A program made the translations under genes and the position numbers. This document shows positions 51,084-58,271 of a stretch of 64,000 nt of DNA, piece by piece. Origin of the DNA: an uncultured Bacilli bacterium (GTDB lineage Bacteria > Bacillota_I > Bacilli_A > RF39 > UBA660); the NCBI GenBank assembly GCA_934085565.1, contig CAKOHG010000004.1, positions 86,388-150,387 of the forward strand, given 5' to 3'. Position 1 is the stretch's first letter. Each line of letters begins with the position of its first letter. The notes under the pieces were generated by a model, which had not been told where the DNA came from, did not search any database, and saw nothing but the letters and a program-made list of their open reading frames with translations.

Positions 51084-52640
51084 ATGAAAAATAATTTAAG
51101 TTTTCAAAATATATTTAAAAGAGAAACCAAATTAGCAAGTTATATTATTGTATGTATGACAATTGTGGTTATTAGTTTATCTTATGCAATGTTTTTTAAA
51201 GTAGAGGGAAATTCTAATAATCAAGAAGTAGTAGCAGGAGAGTTTAAATTTACTTATAGTAACGGAACTACCATAACCAATGCCAATAATGCCACATGCT
51301 TTTTACCATATACAGCCGATGAAGCAAGTTTAGTTGTCACAGAATGTTCTTATCAATTAAATGTTCAAAATACAAGTGTTTTAAAAGCAAATTATACTCT
51401 TAGTTTAGTAGCGCAAGATGGTAATGCTCTAGAAGCTTCTAAGTTAAAAGTTATCTTAAAAAAACAAGATGGAACAACTATGAATGTCGTAAGTGGATAT
51501 CCTAAAACAGTCAGTGATTTAACAAATGGTGTTTTAGTAACCGAATCATTAGATCCAAATGAAACGGTTGTTTATTCTGTTCAATTATATTTTGATGATG
51601 CTACTTTTGTAGATGGTGATACATCAAAAGCTATCAATTATAAAATAGTAGGATCTGGCCTAGTAGATGAAGATAATCAAGATATTAATACGGTGATTAT
51701 TCCAAAAGCTACCGAGACAATTACTAACTTAGTTACGGGAGCAGATTCAAGTTCTGATGATGTATATACAGTACCAGATAAAACGAGTGATAGCTGTACC
51801 TATACTTTAGCATATGATGGAACAGACGATAATAATTTAAGATATGTTGGAGCAAATCCATGCAATTATGTAACATTTAATGGCGAAGAAGCAGGATGGA
51901 GAATCATTGGATTGTTAAATACACCAGAGGGACAAAGACTAAAACTAATACGTGCTAATTCAATAGGAAGTTACAGTTGGGATAATAAAGCTAGTGGAAC
52001 AGGTAGTTCGACGAGTGAATTTGGTAGCAATGACTGGACAGATAGTACTTTAAAAGAAGTTTTAAATAATGGAGCATATTATAATAGAACATCAGGAACA
52101 TGTCCATCTGGTTCAAATGGAGCTACAACTTCTTGTGATTTTACAAGTAATGGCTTAACCGAAGAAGCAAGAAATCAAATAGATACCATTACGTGGCAAT
52201 TAGGTGGAACAAGCAACTATAGTAACACAAATACTATTCAATTTTATACATATGAAAGAGGAACAACAGTATATAGTGGTAGACCAACAGAATGGCAAGG
52301 TAAGGTAGGCTTAATGTATCCAAGTGATTATGGCTATGCTACGAGTGGTGGAACTAGTATGAATAGAACAAGTTGTTTAGAAAAGGAACTCTACAATTGG
52401 AATGATAGTTCTTACACAGATTGTAAAGCATCTAATTGGATTTCTAATACATATGAATGGACATTAACTACGGGAACTTCTATTTCCACTTATGTTTTTC
52501 GTATCGGTGAAAATAGTAGCGTTGACAGTTTTAGTGCTTATTTTCAATATGTTGTTAGACCATCAGTATACTTAACAAAAAATGTTACAATTTTATCAGG
52601 CGAGGGTACTCCTGAAAATCCTTATGTGCTAGGAAAATAG
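51084..52640 (+). CDS. TasA/CalY-like surface protein with repeated C-terminal domain (copy 3)
   Basis: This is the 518-residue third paralogue. Its signal region 'VVISLSYAMFFKVEGNSNNQ' follows a longer cytoplasmic start. The N-terminal beta domain has a Cys pair ('ATCFLPYTADE', 'ECSYQLNVQN'). The C-terminal domain begins 'DVYTVPDKTSDSCTYTL' and ends 'GEGTPENPYVLGK', but replaces 'NYIKVDDEYWRII' with 'NYVTFNGEEAGWRIIG'. GGGGTG precedes the ATG. It is probably in one transcript with copies 1 and 2. Confidence 0.68.
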   Translation: MKNNLSFQNIFKRETKLASYIIVCMTIVVISLSYAMFFKVEGNSNNQEVVAGEFKFTYSNGTTITNANNATCFLPYTADEASLVVTECSYQLNVQNTSVLKANYTLSLVAQDGNALEASKLKVILKKQDGTTMNVVSGYPKTVSDLTNGVLVTESLDPNETVVYSVQLYFDDATFVDGDTSKAINYKIVGSGLVDEDNQDINTVIIPKATETITNLVTGADSSSDDVYTVPDKTSDSCTYTLAYDGTDDNNLRYVGANPCNYVTFNGEEAGWRIIGLLNTPEGQRLKLIRANSIGSYSWDNKASGTGSSTSEFGSNDWTDSTLKEVLNNGAYYNRTSGTCPSGSNGATTSCDFTSNGLTEEARNQIDTITWQLGGTSNYSNTNTIQFYTYERGTTVYSGRPTEWQGKVGLMYPSDYGYATSGGTSMNRTSCLEKELYNWNDSSYTDCKASNWISNTYEWTLTTGTSISTYVFRIGENSSVDSFSAYFQYVVRPSVYLTKNVTILSGEGTPENPYVLGK

Positions 52641-52666
52641 GCACTCAAACGGGTGAAAAATGGAAA

Positions 52667-52704
52667 GACTCATAAACTACTTATGAAAGGAGTGTTTATG
52701 AGTC
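52667..52704 (+). promoter_or_regulatory. RNA hairpin enclosing the ribosome site and start codon of the M23 gene
   Basis: GACTCATAAAC (52667-52677) is perfectly complementary to GTTTATGAGTC (52694-52704). The ATG at 52698 lies in the 3' arm and GAAAGGAG in the 16-base loop. Translation of the peptidase would depend on opening this 11-bp stem. Confidence 0.7.
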
Positions 52705-53483
52705 GTATTTTATATTCTGGTGAAAATCAAATCACTAATTCTTATCGTGTTCGTGTTCATGAAGCTATCGATGTTGTAAAAAAATGGTATCAAGCTGATA
52801 CTGTCATAGCTCATTCTGATGGAGTCGTTGTTTTAGTACAAACAGGTCGTAAAACAAGTTTAGGTAGTACGGGTAATGCTTCTTATGGTAATTTTGTTAA
52901 AATTTTACATCCGAATGGTTACTATACTTTATATGCTCATCTTAGTACAGTTTATGTCAAAAAAGGACAAAATGTTCGTAAAGGTGAAAAAATAGGGTAT
53001 ATGGGTAAAACCGGTAATGCTTATGGGGTTCATCTACATTTTGAAGTTCGTAACCCTTATAATACTTGTATTGATCCTGTTATGTATTTAGATAATGATT
53101 TACCAAATGCAAGTCGTGAAAAAATTTTATATCAAGCTTATGATAATGTTAAAAAGTACTGGCTTCCTAATGTTTCGTTATCAACAAGTGATTATGCTGG
53201 TAACTTTGGTAATGCGATTGGGGGTATTTATTTAGATAAATATTCTATGAGAGTGCATGATAAGGTAAAAAAAATGTGGCTTCCTTGGGTAGAAAATCGT
53301 AACGATTATGCAGGTAATCTTGGAAATGATATTGATGGACTCCAAATAAAAGGGGTTACTTACCGAGTTCACTTAAAAAATGGTTCATGGCTTTCATGGG
53401 TTTCTAAAGTCGATGATACCCCGAATGGATACGCTGGTATATATGGACGTAGTATTGATGCTATTCAAATAAAAATGAGTTAG
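52698..53483 (+). CDS. M23 peptidase with ChW-like repeats
   Basis: This is a 261-residue LytM-type zinc endopeptidase acting on peptidoglycan cross-bridges. Zinc ligands are His and Asp in 'VHEAID' and the HxH of 'VHLHFEV'; 'YTLYAHLS' holds the catalytic His. After about residue 140 come three repeats of about 35 residues ('WLPW...YAGN.G..IDGLQIKG', ending 'SIDAIQIK'), resembling clostridial hydrophobic-W (ChW) wall-binding repeats. No signal peptide is present, so export is unexplained. The start codon lies in an RNA stem. Confidence 0.82.
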   Translation: MSRILYSGENQITNSYRVRVHEAIDVVKKWYQADTVIAHSDGVVVLVQTGRKTSLGSTGNASYGNFVKILHPNGYYTLYAHLSTVYVKKGQNVRKGEKIGYMGKTGNAYGVHLHFEVRNPYNTCIDPVMYLDNDLPNASREKILYQAYDNVKKYWLPNVSLSTSDYAGNFGNAIGGIYLDKYSMRVHDKVKKMWLPWVENRNDYAGNLGNDIDGLQIKGVTYRVHLKNGSWLSWVSKVDDTPNGYAGIYGRSIDAIQIKMS

Positions 53484-53489
53484 CTTGAC

Positions 53490-53509
53490 ACTCTCTTGGC
53501 GAGTTTTTC
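53490..53509 (+). terminator. Weak terminator after the M23 gene
   Basis: ACTC (53490-53493) pairs with GAGT (53501-53504), followed by T. The stem is short. Confidence 0.4.
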
Positions 53510-53538
53510 TTGTATTTAAAATTGATAAATTGTATAAT
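53510..53538 (+). promoter_or_regulatory. Promoter of the sorted-protein/sortase unit
   Basis: TTGTAT (53510-53515), 17 bases and TATAAT (53533-53538). Confidence 0.7.
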
Positions 53539-53563
53539 ATTCGTGAAAGAGAGAGGAAATAAT

Positions 53564-54079
53564 ATGAAAAAAGGATTTTTAGTTGCATTAGTTATTACTC
53601 TTATGATGAGTATTACTAATGTTAGTGCAATGACAAAAGATGAATTGAAAACAAAATTAACTAAAGAATACACTATCAACGGAGCAACATTTAAAGCTAG
53701 TGCTTCTGATATTGCTCAAATTGAAAGATATTTAGAACAAAATGATATTTCTGAAGCTGACGCTGATAAAATTTCTGCTAAAGTAGATGAAGCTGTTAGT
53801 ATTATTGAAGCTGGAAATGCTACTAAATTAGAAGAATTAACAACTACTGAAAAAGATAAATTAGTTGGGTTATTATCTGACATTTCTAATACAACAAGTG
53901 TAAAAGTTACTGTTAATAAAGGTGTTATTACTGTTTACAATGTTGATGGTACTGAATTTACTAAAATTACAGATATGATTAAACAAACAGGTGCTAATTA
54001 TACAATCGTTATAATTGCTGGTGTTATTTCAATTCTTGGATTCCTAGTTATTGCAAACAAAATGAAAAAAAATGCTTAA
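53564..54079 (+). CDS. Probable sortase substrate with IKQTG-type signal
   Basis: This is a 171-residue secreted protein. The signal peptide ends near 'ITNVSA'. The body (about residues 25-140) is acidic and helical and then beta-like. The C-terminus has a complete sorting-signal layout: 'MIKQTGANYT', a hydrophobic run 'IVIIAGVISILGFLVIA' and a positive tail 'KMKKNA'. The motif has KQTG where LPxTG is expected, keeping the TG cleavage pair. The sortase gene overlaps its stop codon by 8 bases, which strongly suggests an enzyme-substrate pair. Confidence 0.72.
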   Translation: MKKGFLVALVITLMMSITNVSAMTKDELKTKLTKEYTINGATFKASASDIAQIERYLEQNDISEADADKISAKVDEAVSIIEAGNATKLEELTTTEKDKLVGLLSDISNTTSVKVTVNKGVITVYNVDGTEFTKITDMIKQTGANYTIVIIAGVISILGFLVIANKMKKNA

Positions 54080-54701
54080 ACATTTAAAACAAGCTATTAG
54101 GGAAAGTGTTAAAGAAATTGCACTTTCTCTTTTTATTTCCTCTTTATTTATTTTAGCTTTCTTTTTTCTTTTAGAGAAGAAAGCAAACACCGTATTTTCT
54201 TTATTAAATACAATAACAATAACTGAAAAAAAGGAAGAAGATACAACTTTGTCTTTTGACGGTATCAAAAAAAGACTTAAAAATTATCCATCTTATGGAA
54301 CAAAATATGGTACGTTAAAAATTAGTTCTATAGGTGTTGATTTACCTTTATACCATGGAGATACCTTAGATATCTTAAATTATGGTATTGGTCATTATGC
54401 TGGCAGTTATTTTCCAGGTGAATCAGGTTCTATCGTTTTAGCGGGTCATAATAATCAAGGCTTTTTAAGAAGACTTCCTGAGATTCAAGTAGGAGATCAA
54501 ATAACTATTGAAACGACTTATGGCACTTTTTATTATGAAATGACTTCCTCTAGAATTATTGATAAAAAAGAAGAATATCTTCTTCCTATTCAAAATGAAG
54601 AAGAACTTTTAATGATTTATACTTGTTATCCGGTGACCGCGATAGGCCTTACCAATCAAAGGTATGTTGTTTATGCCAAGAGAGTAGAAGGTGAAATATG
54701 A
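54072..54701 (+). CDS. Class D-like sortase
   Basis: This is a 209-residue membrane transpeptidase with an N-terminal anchor ('LFISSLFILAFFFLL'). Catalytic residues are His in 'VLAGHNNQGF', Cys in 'MIYTCYPV' and Arg in 'TNQRYVVYAKR'. The compact domain and 'KISSIGVDLPLYHGD' start match class D sortases of Bacilli and Clostridia. It overlaps the preceding sorted protein and, as ATGA, the following membrane protein. Confidence 0.9.
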   Translation: MLKHLKQAIRESVKEIALSLFISSLFILAFFFLLEKKANTVFSLLNTITITEKKEEDTTLSFDGIKKRLKNYPSYGTKYGTLKISSIGVDLPLYHGDTLDILNYGIGHYAGSYFPGESGSIVLAGHNNQGFLRRLPEIQVGDQITIETTYGTFYYEMTSSRIIDKKEEYLLPIQNEEELLMIYTCYPVTAIGLTNQRYVVYAKRVEGEI

Positions 54702-55510
54702 AAAAAATAGGAATGATAAGCTATTATATTTTTTTGATTTTACTTTGTTTAAATTTGCTTATTTTAAGTATTTTACTCCCTTTAAAATATACTTTATTTA
54801 ATGAAGAGTATATGAAACAAGAACTAATCAGGCAAAATTATGATACGAAGGTTTATGAAGAGGTTAAAACTCAAATGAATCATTATCTTATTCAATCAGG
54901 ATTAGATGAAAGTGTATTTGATAATATCATCACGGAAGAAAAAGTAAAAGAAGATATTACAAATAATTTAACTTCTTTATATGAAAATAAAGAAATTTAT
55001 GTTGATACCACAAGTATTACAAATCAGTTAGAAGAAAATATTGAAAAGTATTTGGCTTCTCAAAACATTGAAGTTAAAGATACGGAAAGTTTGAATGCTT
55101 TTGTAAAACAAATCGGAAGTATTTATGAAGAAGAACTTAACTTATATGGTATGTTTCCTAAGATACAAAAAATAATACTTCCTTTATCAAAAATTATCAA
55201 TGTCATTATGATTATTAATATTTTGATAATACTGGTTGCTTTAATGCTTATCAAAATTATTTTAAAAAAGAAAGTCGGTAGTGTTCCTTTCTTTGTTACG
55301 GGGGGATTATTATTTTTAATAGAAAATTATGTTCTGAATCATGTTGATATTACTCATCTTTTAATTATTGATAAAAATTTTAGTAGCCTTTTGAACAGTT
55401 TTTTGAGTCAATTTTTCAATGATTTAACTCAACTTTCTTATCTTTTCTTAGGAATAGGAATTGGGTATCTACTAGTTCGAATGGTATTCAAAATGATTTT
55501 ACAAAGATAA
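54698..55510 (+). CDS. Membrane protein of the sortase operon
   Basis: This is a 270-residue protein with an N-terminal membrane segment ('IFLILLCLNLLILSILLPL'), an extracytoplasmic helical region (about residues 35-150), then three more hydrophobic segments ('VIMIINILIILVALMLI', 'FFVTGGLLFLIENYVL', 'YLFLGIGIGYLLVRMVF'). I do not recognise the family. It starts inside the sortase stop codon (ATGA), so a role with the sortase is likely. A terminator follows. Confidence 0.6.
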   Translation: MKKIGMISYYIFLILLCLNLLILSILLPLKYTLFNEEYMKQELIRQNYDTKVYEEVKTQMNHYLIQSGLDESVFDNIITEEKVKEDITNNLTSLYENKEIYVDTTSITNQLEENIEKYLASQNIEVKDTESLNAFVKQIGSIYEEELNLYGMFPKIQKIILPLSKIINVIMIINILIILVALMLIKIILKKKVGSVPFFVTGGLLFLIENYVLNHVDITHLLIIDKNFSSLLNSFLSQFFNDLTQLSYLFLGIGIGYLLVRMVFKMILQR

Positions 55511-55532
55511 CTAGAAAAAGTTGTCTTTTTTT
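55505..55532 (+). terminator. Terminator after the sortase operon
   Basis: AGATAACT (55505-55512) pairs with AGTTGTCT (55519-55526), with one G-T pair, then T residues. Confidence 0.82.
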
Positions 55533-55593
55533 GTCGAACGAAAGAAAATGATTTTTGGATTATTTTATGCCATAGTATTAATAGGTGATAAAA

Positions 55594-55716
55594 ATGTTTA
55601 TTTTGGGAATACTTATTTCTATTATTTTATTTTTTCTTTGGTGCTGTCTTAGAGTGTCATCAAAAGCCGATGAAAAAATGCTTAGTCAAGAATACGACAA
55701 GAAAAATAAAAAATAA
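55594..55716 (+). CDS. Small single-pass membrane protein (40 residues)
   Basis: The frame is 'MFILGILISIILFFLWCCLR' followed by 'VSSKADEKMLSQEYDKKNKK'. AGGTGAT precedes the ATG by 6 bases. One membrane helix is followed by a charged tail. The 'RVSSKADE' junction resembles the 'CxASxxADE' ending of small Firmicute membrane proteins such as DUF3789, but it is too short to assign. It lies between a terminator and the next promoter, so it has its own unit. Confidence 0.55.
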   Translation: MFILGILISIILFFLWCCLRVSSKADEKMLSQEYDKKNKK

Positions 55717-55726
55717 CTTTTGACCC

Positions 55727-55755
55727 TTGTGTAACCATTAAAAATCGTTTATACT
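55727..55755 (+). promoter_or_regulatory. Promoter of the Wzz/BY-kinase/phosphatase operon
   Basis: TTGTGT (55727-55732), 17 bases and TATACT (55750-55755). Confidence 0.6.
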
Positions 55756-55778
55756 ATCTCTTGTTGGAGAGGTATTTT

Positions 55779-56471
55779 ATGGAAGAGTTAAATTTAAAAG
55801 ATATGTGGGATTACTACGTTAGTAAAGTTTTTATTATTATTTTTTCAGTATTATTTTGTGTGGTAGCGATTCTTTTTTATAGTGTTTTTATTGAAAAACC
55901 AGTGTATAGTTCTTATACCACGATTGTTTTAGTTGGAAATAGCCAAACAGAATCTCAAACCGGAATTACGCAAAGTGATGTTACACTAAACCAAAAGTTA
56001 GTGTCTACTTATCAAGAAATTATTAAAAGTAGAAGAATTTTAAGCCAAGTTATTGATAATTTAAAACTTGATATATCAAGTAGTACTTTAGCTAGTAATG
56101 TTTCTGTTACGAGTGAAAAAGATACAGAACTTATTCGTATTACCGTAAATAATGGAGATGCTACTTTAGCACGTGATATTGCAAATGAAATAGCTAATGT
56201 TTTTAATAAAGAAATTGTAGAAATTTATAACATTAAAAATGTGAATGTCATTGATGAAGCCGAAGTGCCAGCGAGTCCATCTAATATGAGTATTATAAAG
56301 AAGATGTTTTTAGCAGCTATTGTAGGATTTGTTTTATCATGTATGGTGATTTTTGTTTTCTTCTATTTTGATACAACAATTAAGAGTCTAGAAGAATTAG
56401 AAGAAAAAGTTGGTTTACCTGTTTTAGGGGGTATTCCTTACAATTCTCATTATGAAAAGGAGGCAAAATAA
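55779..56471 (+). CDS. Wzz/CpsC-like polysaccharide chain-length regulator
   Basis: This is a 230-residue CapA/YveK-type membrane adaptor. Two membrane segments ('VFIIIFSVLFCVVAILFYSV' and 'MFLAAIVGFVLSCMVIFVFF') flank an extracytoplasmic Wzz domain. The Pro-rich 'AEVPASPSNMS' precedes the second segment, and a cytoplasmic tail contacts the kinase. It activates and positions the BY-kinase encoded next; their genes share one base. ATG 55779 follows GAGAGG. Confidence 0.85.
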   Translation: MEELNLKDMWDYYVSKVFIIIFSVLFCVVAILFYSVFIEKPVYSSYTTIVLVGNSQTESQTGITQSDVTLNQKLVSTYQEIIKSRRILSQVIDNLKLDISSSTLASNVSVTSEKDTELIRITVNNGDATLARDIANEIANVFNKEIVEIYNIKNVNVIDEAEVPASPSNMSIIKKMFLAAIVGFVLSCMVIFVFFYFDTTIKSLEELEEKVGLPVLGGIPYNSHYEKEAK

Positions 56472-57139
56472 TGAAAAATGCCGAACTTATTGTGGCTCAT
56501 AAACCAAAATCAAGTGTAGCAGAAGCTATTAAAACTATTAGAACTAATTTACAATTTTCAGCAGTCAATGGGGATGTTAAAAGTATTTTAGTTACGAGTT
56601 CTATGCCAGGGGAAGGAAAAAGCTTTGTGGCTTCCAATTTAGCGGTTGCTTTTGCCCAAGCTGGTAGCAAAGTATTAATTGTTGATTGTGATATGCGAAG
56701 AGGAAGACTTCATGAAATTTTTAAAGTTAATAATGATAAAGGTTTATCTTTACTTTTAATTGATGAAATTAGTGAAAGATCTACCAAATATTTTAAGAAA
56801 ACAGAAGTACCAAATTTATTTGTGTTACCAAGAGGTATTGTTCCTCCTAATCCAAGTGAAATTTTATCTTCTGAAAAAAATAAAAAACTTAGTGAAATTT
56901 TAGAAAAAAAATTTGATATCGTTATTTATGATGGTGTACCAGTTTCTGGCCTTGCTGATGCCATTATCATGGCTGATCTAGTCGATAAAATTGTCATCGT
57001 TTCTGCCTATAAGCAAACTAAAATGGAACAACTTCAAAATACCAAGAAAGCTTTAGAAAAATTCCAAGATAAAATTGCCGGAGTTGTTTTAAATAAATTA
57101 CCTGAAAAGAAAAATCATTACTACTCTTATTATAATTAG
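56471..57139 (+). CDS. Bacterial tyrosine kinase (CpsD/YwqD-like)
   Basis: This is a 222-residue BY-kinase. 'AEAIKTIRTNLQFS' starts the domain. Walker A is 'SSMPGEGKSFVASNLA', Walker A' 'VLIVDCDMRRGRLHEIF' and Walker B 'IVIYDGVPVSG' (usually DxPP). It ends in a Tyr cluster 'HYYSYYN', the autophosphorylation tail. It forms a two-gene kinase with the preceding adaptor and is probably reversed by the following phosphatase. Confidence 0.92.
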   Translation: MKNAELIVAHKPKSSVAEAIKTIRTNLQFSAVNGDVKSILVTSSMPGEGKSFVASNLAVAFAQAGSKVLIVDCDMRRGRLHEIFKVNNDKGLSLLLIDEISERSTKYFKKTEVPNLFVLPRGIVPPNPSEILSSEKNKKLSEILEKKFDIVIYDGVPVSGLADAIIMADLVDKIVIVSAYKQTKMEQLQNTKKALEKFQDKIAGVVLNKLPEKKNHYYSYYN

Positions 57140-57146
57140 GTGACGT

Positions 57147-57911
57147 ATGATTGATATTCATGCTCATATCTTGCCATCTATTGATGATGGAGCAAGAAGT
57201 GAAAAAGAAAGCTTACATCTTTTAGAACATGCTAAGGATAATGGAGTCACTGCTATTTTTTTGACCCCTCATTATATCGTGGGAAGTAAATATAATTTAA
57301 ACAATGAAAAAAAAGAAGCTTTGTTAGCTAAGTTGAAGGATAAGGCTAAAAATTTAAATATAGAACTTTATATAGGAAATGAAATTTATTTTGATAATGA
57401 TATCATAAAGCTCATAAAAAAAGGGGAGATGGCCTCTTTAAATCATTCTAAATATTTACTGTTTGAATTGCCAATGCATCAGAAAGTAAGTAATTTGTTC
57501 GAAGTTATTTTTGATTTAAAAATAAAAGGTTATTTACCCATATTGGCCCATCCTGAAAGATATGACTTCTTGCAAAAAGATCCTAAGTTAGCTGAGAAAC
57601 TCTTAGAAGCAGGTGTCTTTTTTCAAAGTAACATTGGTTCTTTAAAAGGGGTATATGGTAAAAATGCTCAAAAAACATTGAGGCTGTTTTTAAAACATCA
57701 TATGATTTCCTTTATGGCTTCTGATATTCATCATGAAGATAATAATTTTTATTCTTATTTACCAAGTGTTTATGAAGAATTAAAAGGATTCTTAGATGAA
57801 CAATATCTTAAGGAAATATTTACTGAAAATGCTAAAAATATAATTAAAAATAAACCTTTAGTAGAACCTAAGTTTACTCCTTTAAAAAAAGGCTTATTTG
57901 GCCTTAAATAG
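57147..57911 (+). CDS. Tyrosine-protein phosphatase CpsB/YwqE (PHP family)
   Basis: This is a 254-residue metal-dependent PHP phosphatase. 'MIDIHAHILPSIDDGA' holds the first metal ligands, with 'LTPHYIVG', 'LAHPERY' and 'ASDIHHE' providing the rest. It dephosphorylates the BY-kinase tail. It completes a CpsB-CpsC-CpsD control set. No glycosyltransferase, flippase or polymerase gene follows; the next genes are rimP-nusA. Confidence 0.92.
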   Translation: MIDIHAHILPSIDDGARSEKESLHLLEHAKDNGVTAIFLTPHYIVGSKYNLNNEKKEALLAKLKDKAKNLNIELYIGNEIYFDNDIIKLIKKGEMASLNHSKYLLFELPMHQKVSNLFEVIFDLKIKGYLPILAHPERYDFLQKDPKLAEKLLEAGVFFQSNIGSLKGVYGKNAQKTLRLFLKHHMISFMASDIHHEDNNFYSYLPSVYEELKGFLDEQYLKEIFTENAKNIIKNKPLVEPKFTPLKKGLFGLK

Positions 57912-57926
57912 CAAAGAAAAAAGTGT

Positions 57927-57991
57927 TTTACAAATAAATAAACAAATGTTATAATACAGTTATCAGATTAAGTGGGCAGAAATTCCCACTT
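57927..57991 (+). promoter_or_regulatory. Promoter and leader hairpin of the rimP-nusA operon
   Basis: TTTACA (57927-57932), 17 bases and TATAAT (57950-57955). The leader then has a stable hairpin, AAGTGGG (57970-57976) with CCCACTT (57985-57991), followed by TTC. Similar hairpins precede rimP/nusA operons of other Firmicutes and may act as an attenuator or processing site. Confidence 0.65.
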
Positions 57992-58016
57992 TTCTTATTG
58001 GAAAGGGTGAAATTCA

Positions 58017-58271
58017 TTGATTGAAAAAATAAAAGAAGCGATTAAAGGACCTTTACAAGATATGGATATTATCGTTGATAATATTGAATATGTTAAAGAT
58101 GGAAGTTATTATTTTTTAAATATAACTTTAGATCGTGTAAGTGGTTTGGATTTAGATACTGTGGTGGAAGCCACCAATATTATTAATCCCATATTAGATG
58201 AATTAGATATCATTGAAGAATCATACATTTTAGATGTATCTAGTAAAGAAAGGAATGAAGAAAATGAATAG
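58017..58271 (+). CDS. rimP: Truncated RimP (N-terminal domain only)
   Basis: RimP helps 30S ribosome maturation. The start is TTG 58017 with AAAGGGTGA upstream. 'VDNIEYVKDGSYYFLNITLD' and 'TVVEATNIINPILDELD' match the N-terminal alpha/beta domain, and 'YILDVSS' is the motif at its end. The protein stops after 84 residues, without the 'PGLDRPL' continuation and the C-terminal SH3-like domain (normal length about 150). The stop overlaps the nusA start, so the frame is intact as a designed end rather than a sequencing break. Confidence 0.82.
   Translation: MIEKIKEAIKGPLQDMDIIVDNIEYVKDGSYYFLNITLDRVSGLDLDTVVEATNIINPILDELDIIEESYILDVSSKERNEENE

Noticed and set aside
48487..51860. Repeated blocks as a CRISPR array
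   Set aside because: They are coding repeats of a protein domain spaced more than 1.5 kb apart; no short direct repeats with unique spacers are present.
47874..52640. The three surface-protein genes as a recent DNA repeat or an assembly duplication
   Set aside because: Their DNA similarity is limited to the C-terminal domains and is well diverged; the N-terminal domains are different.
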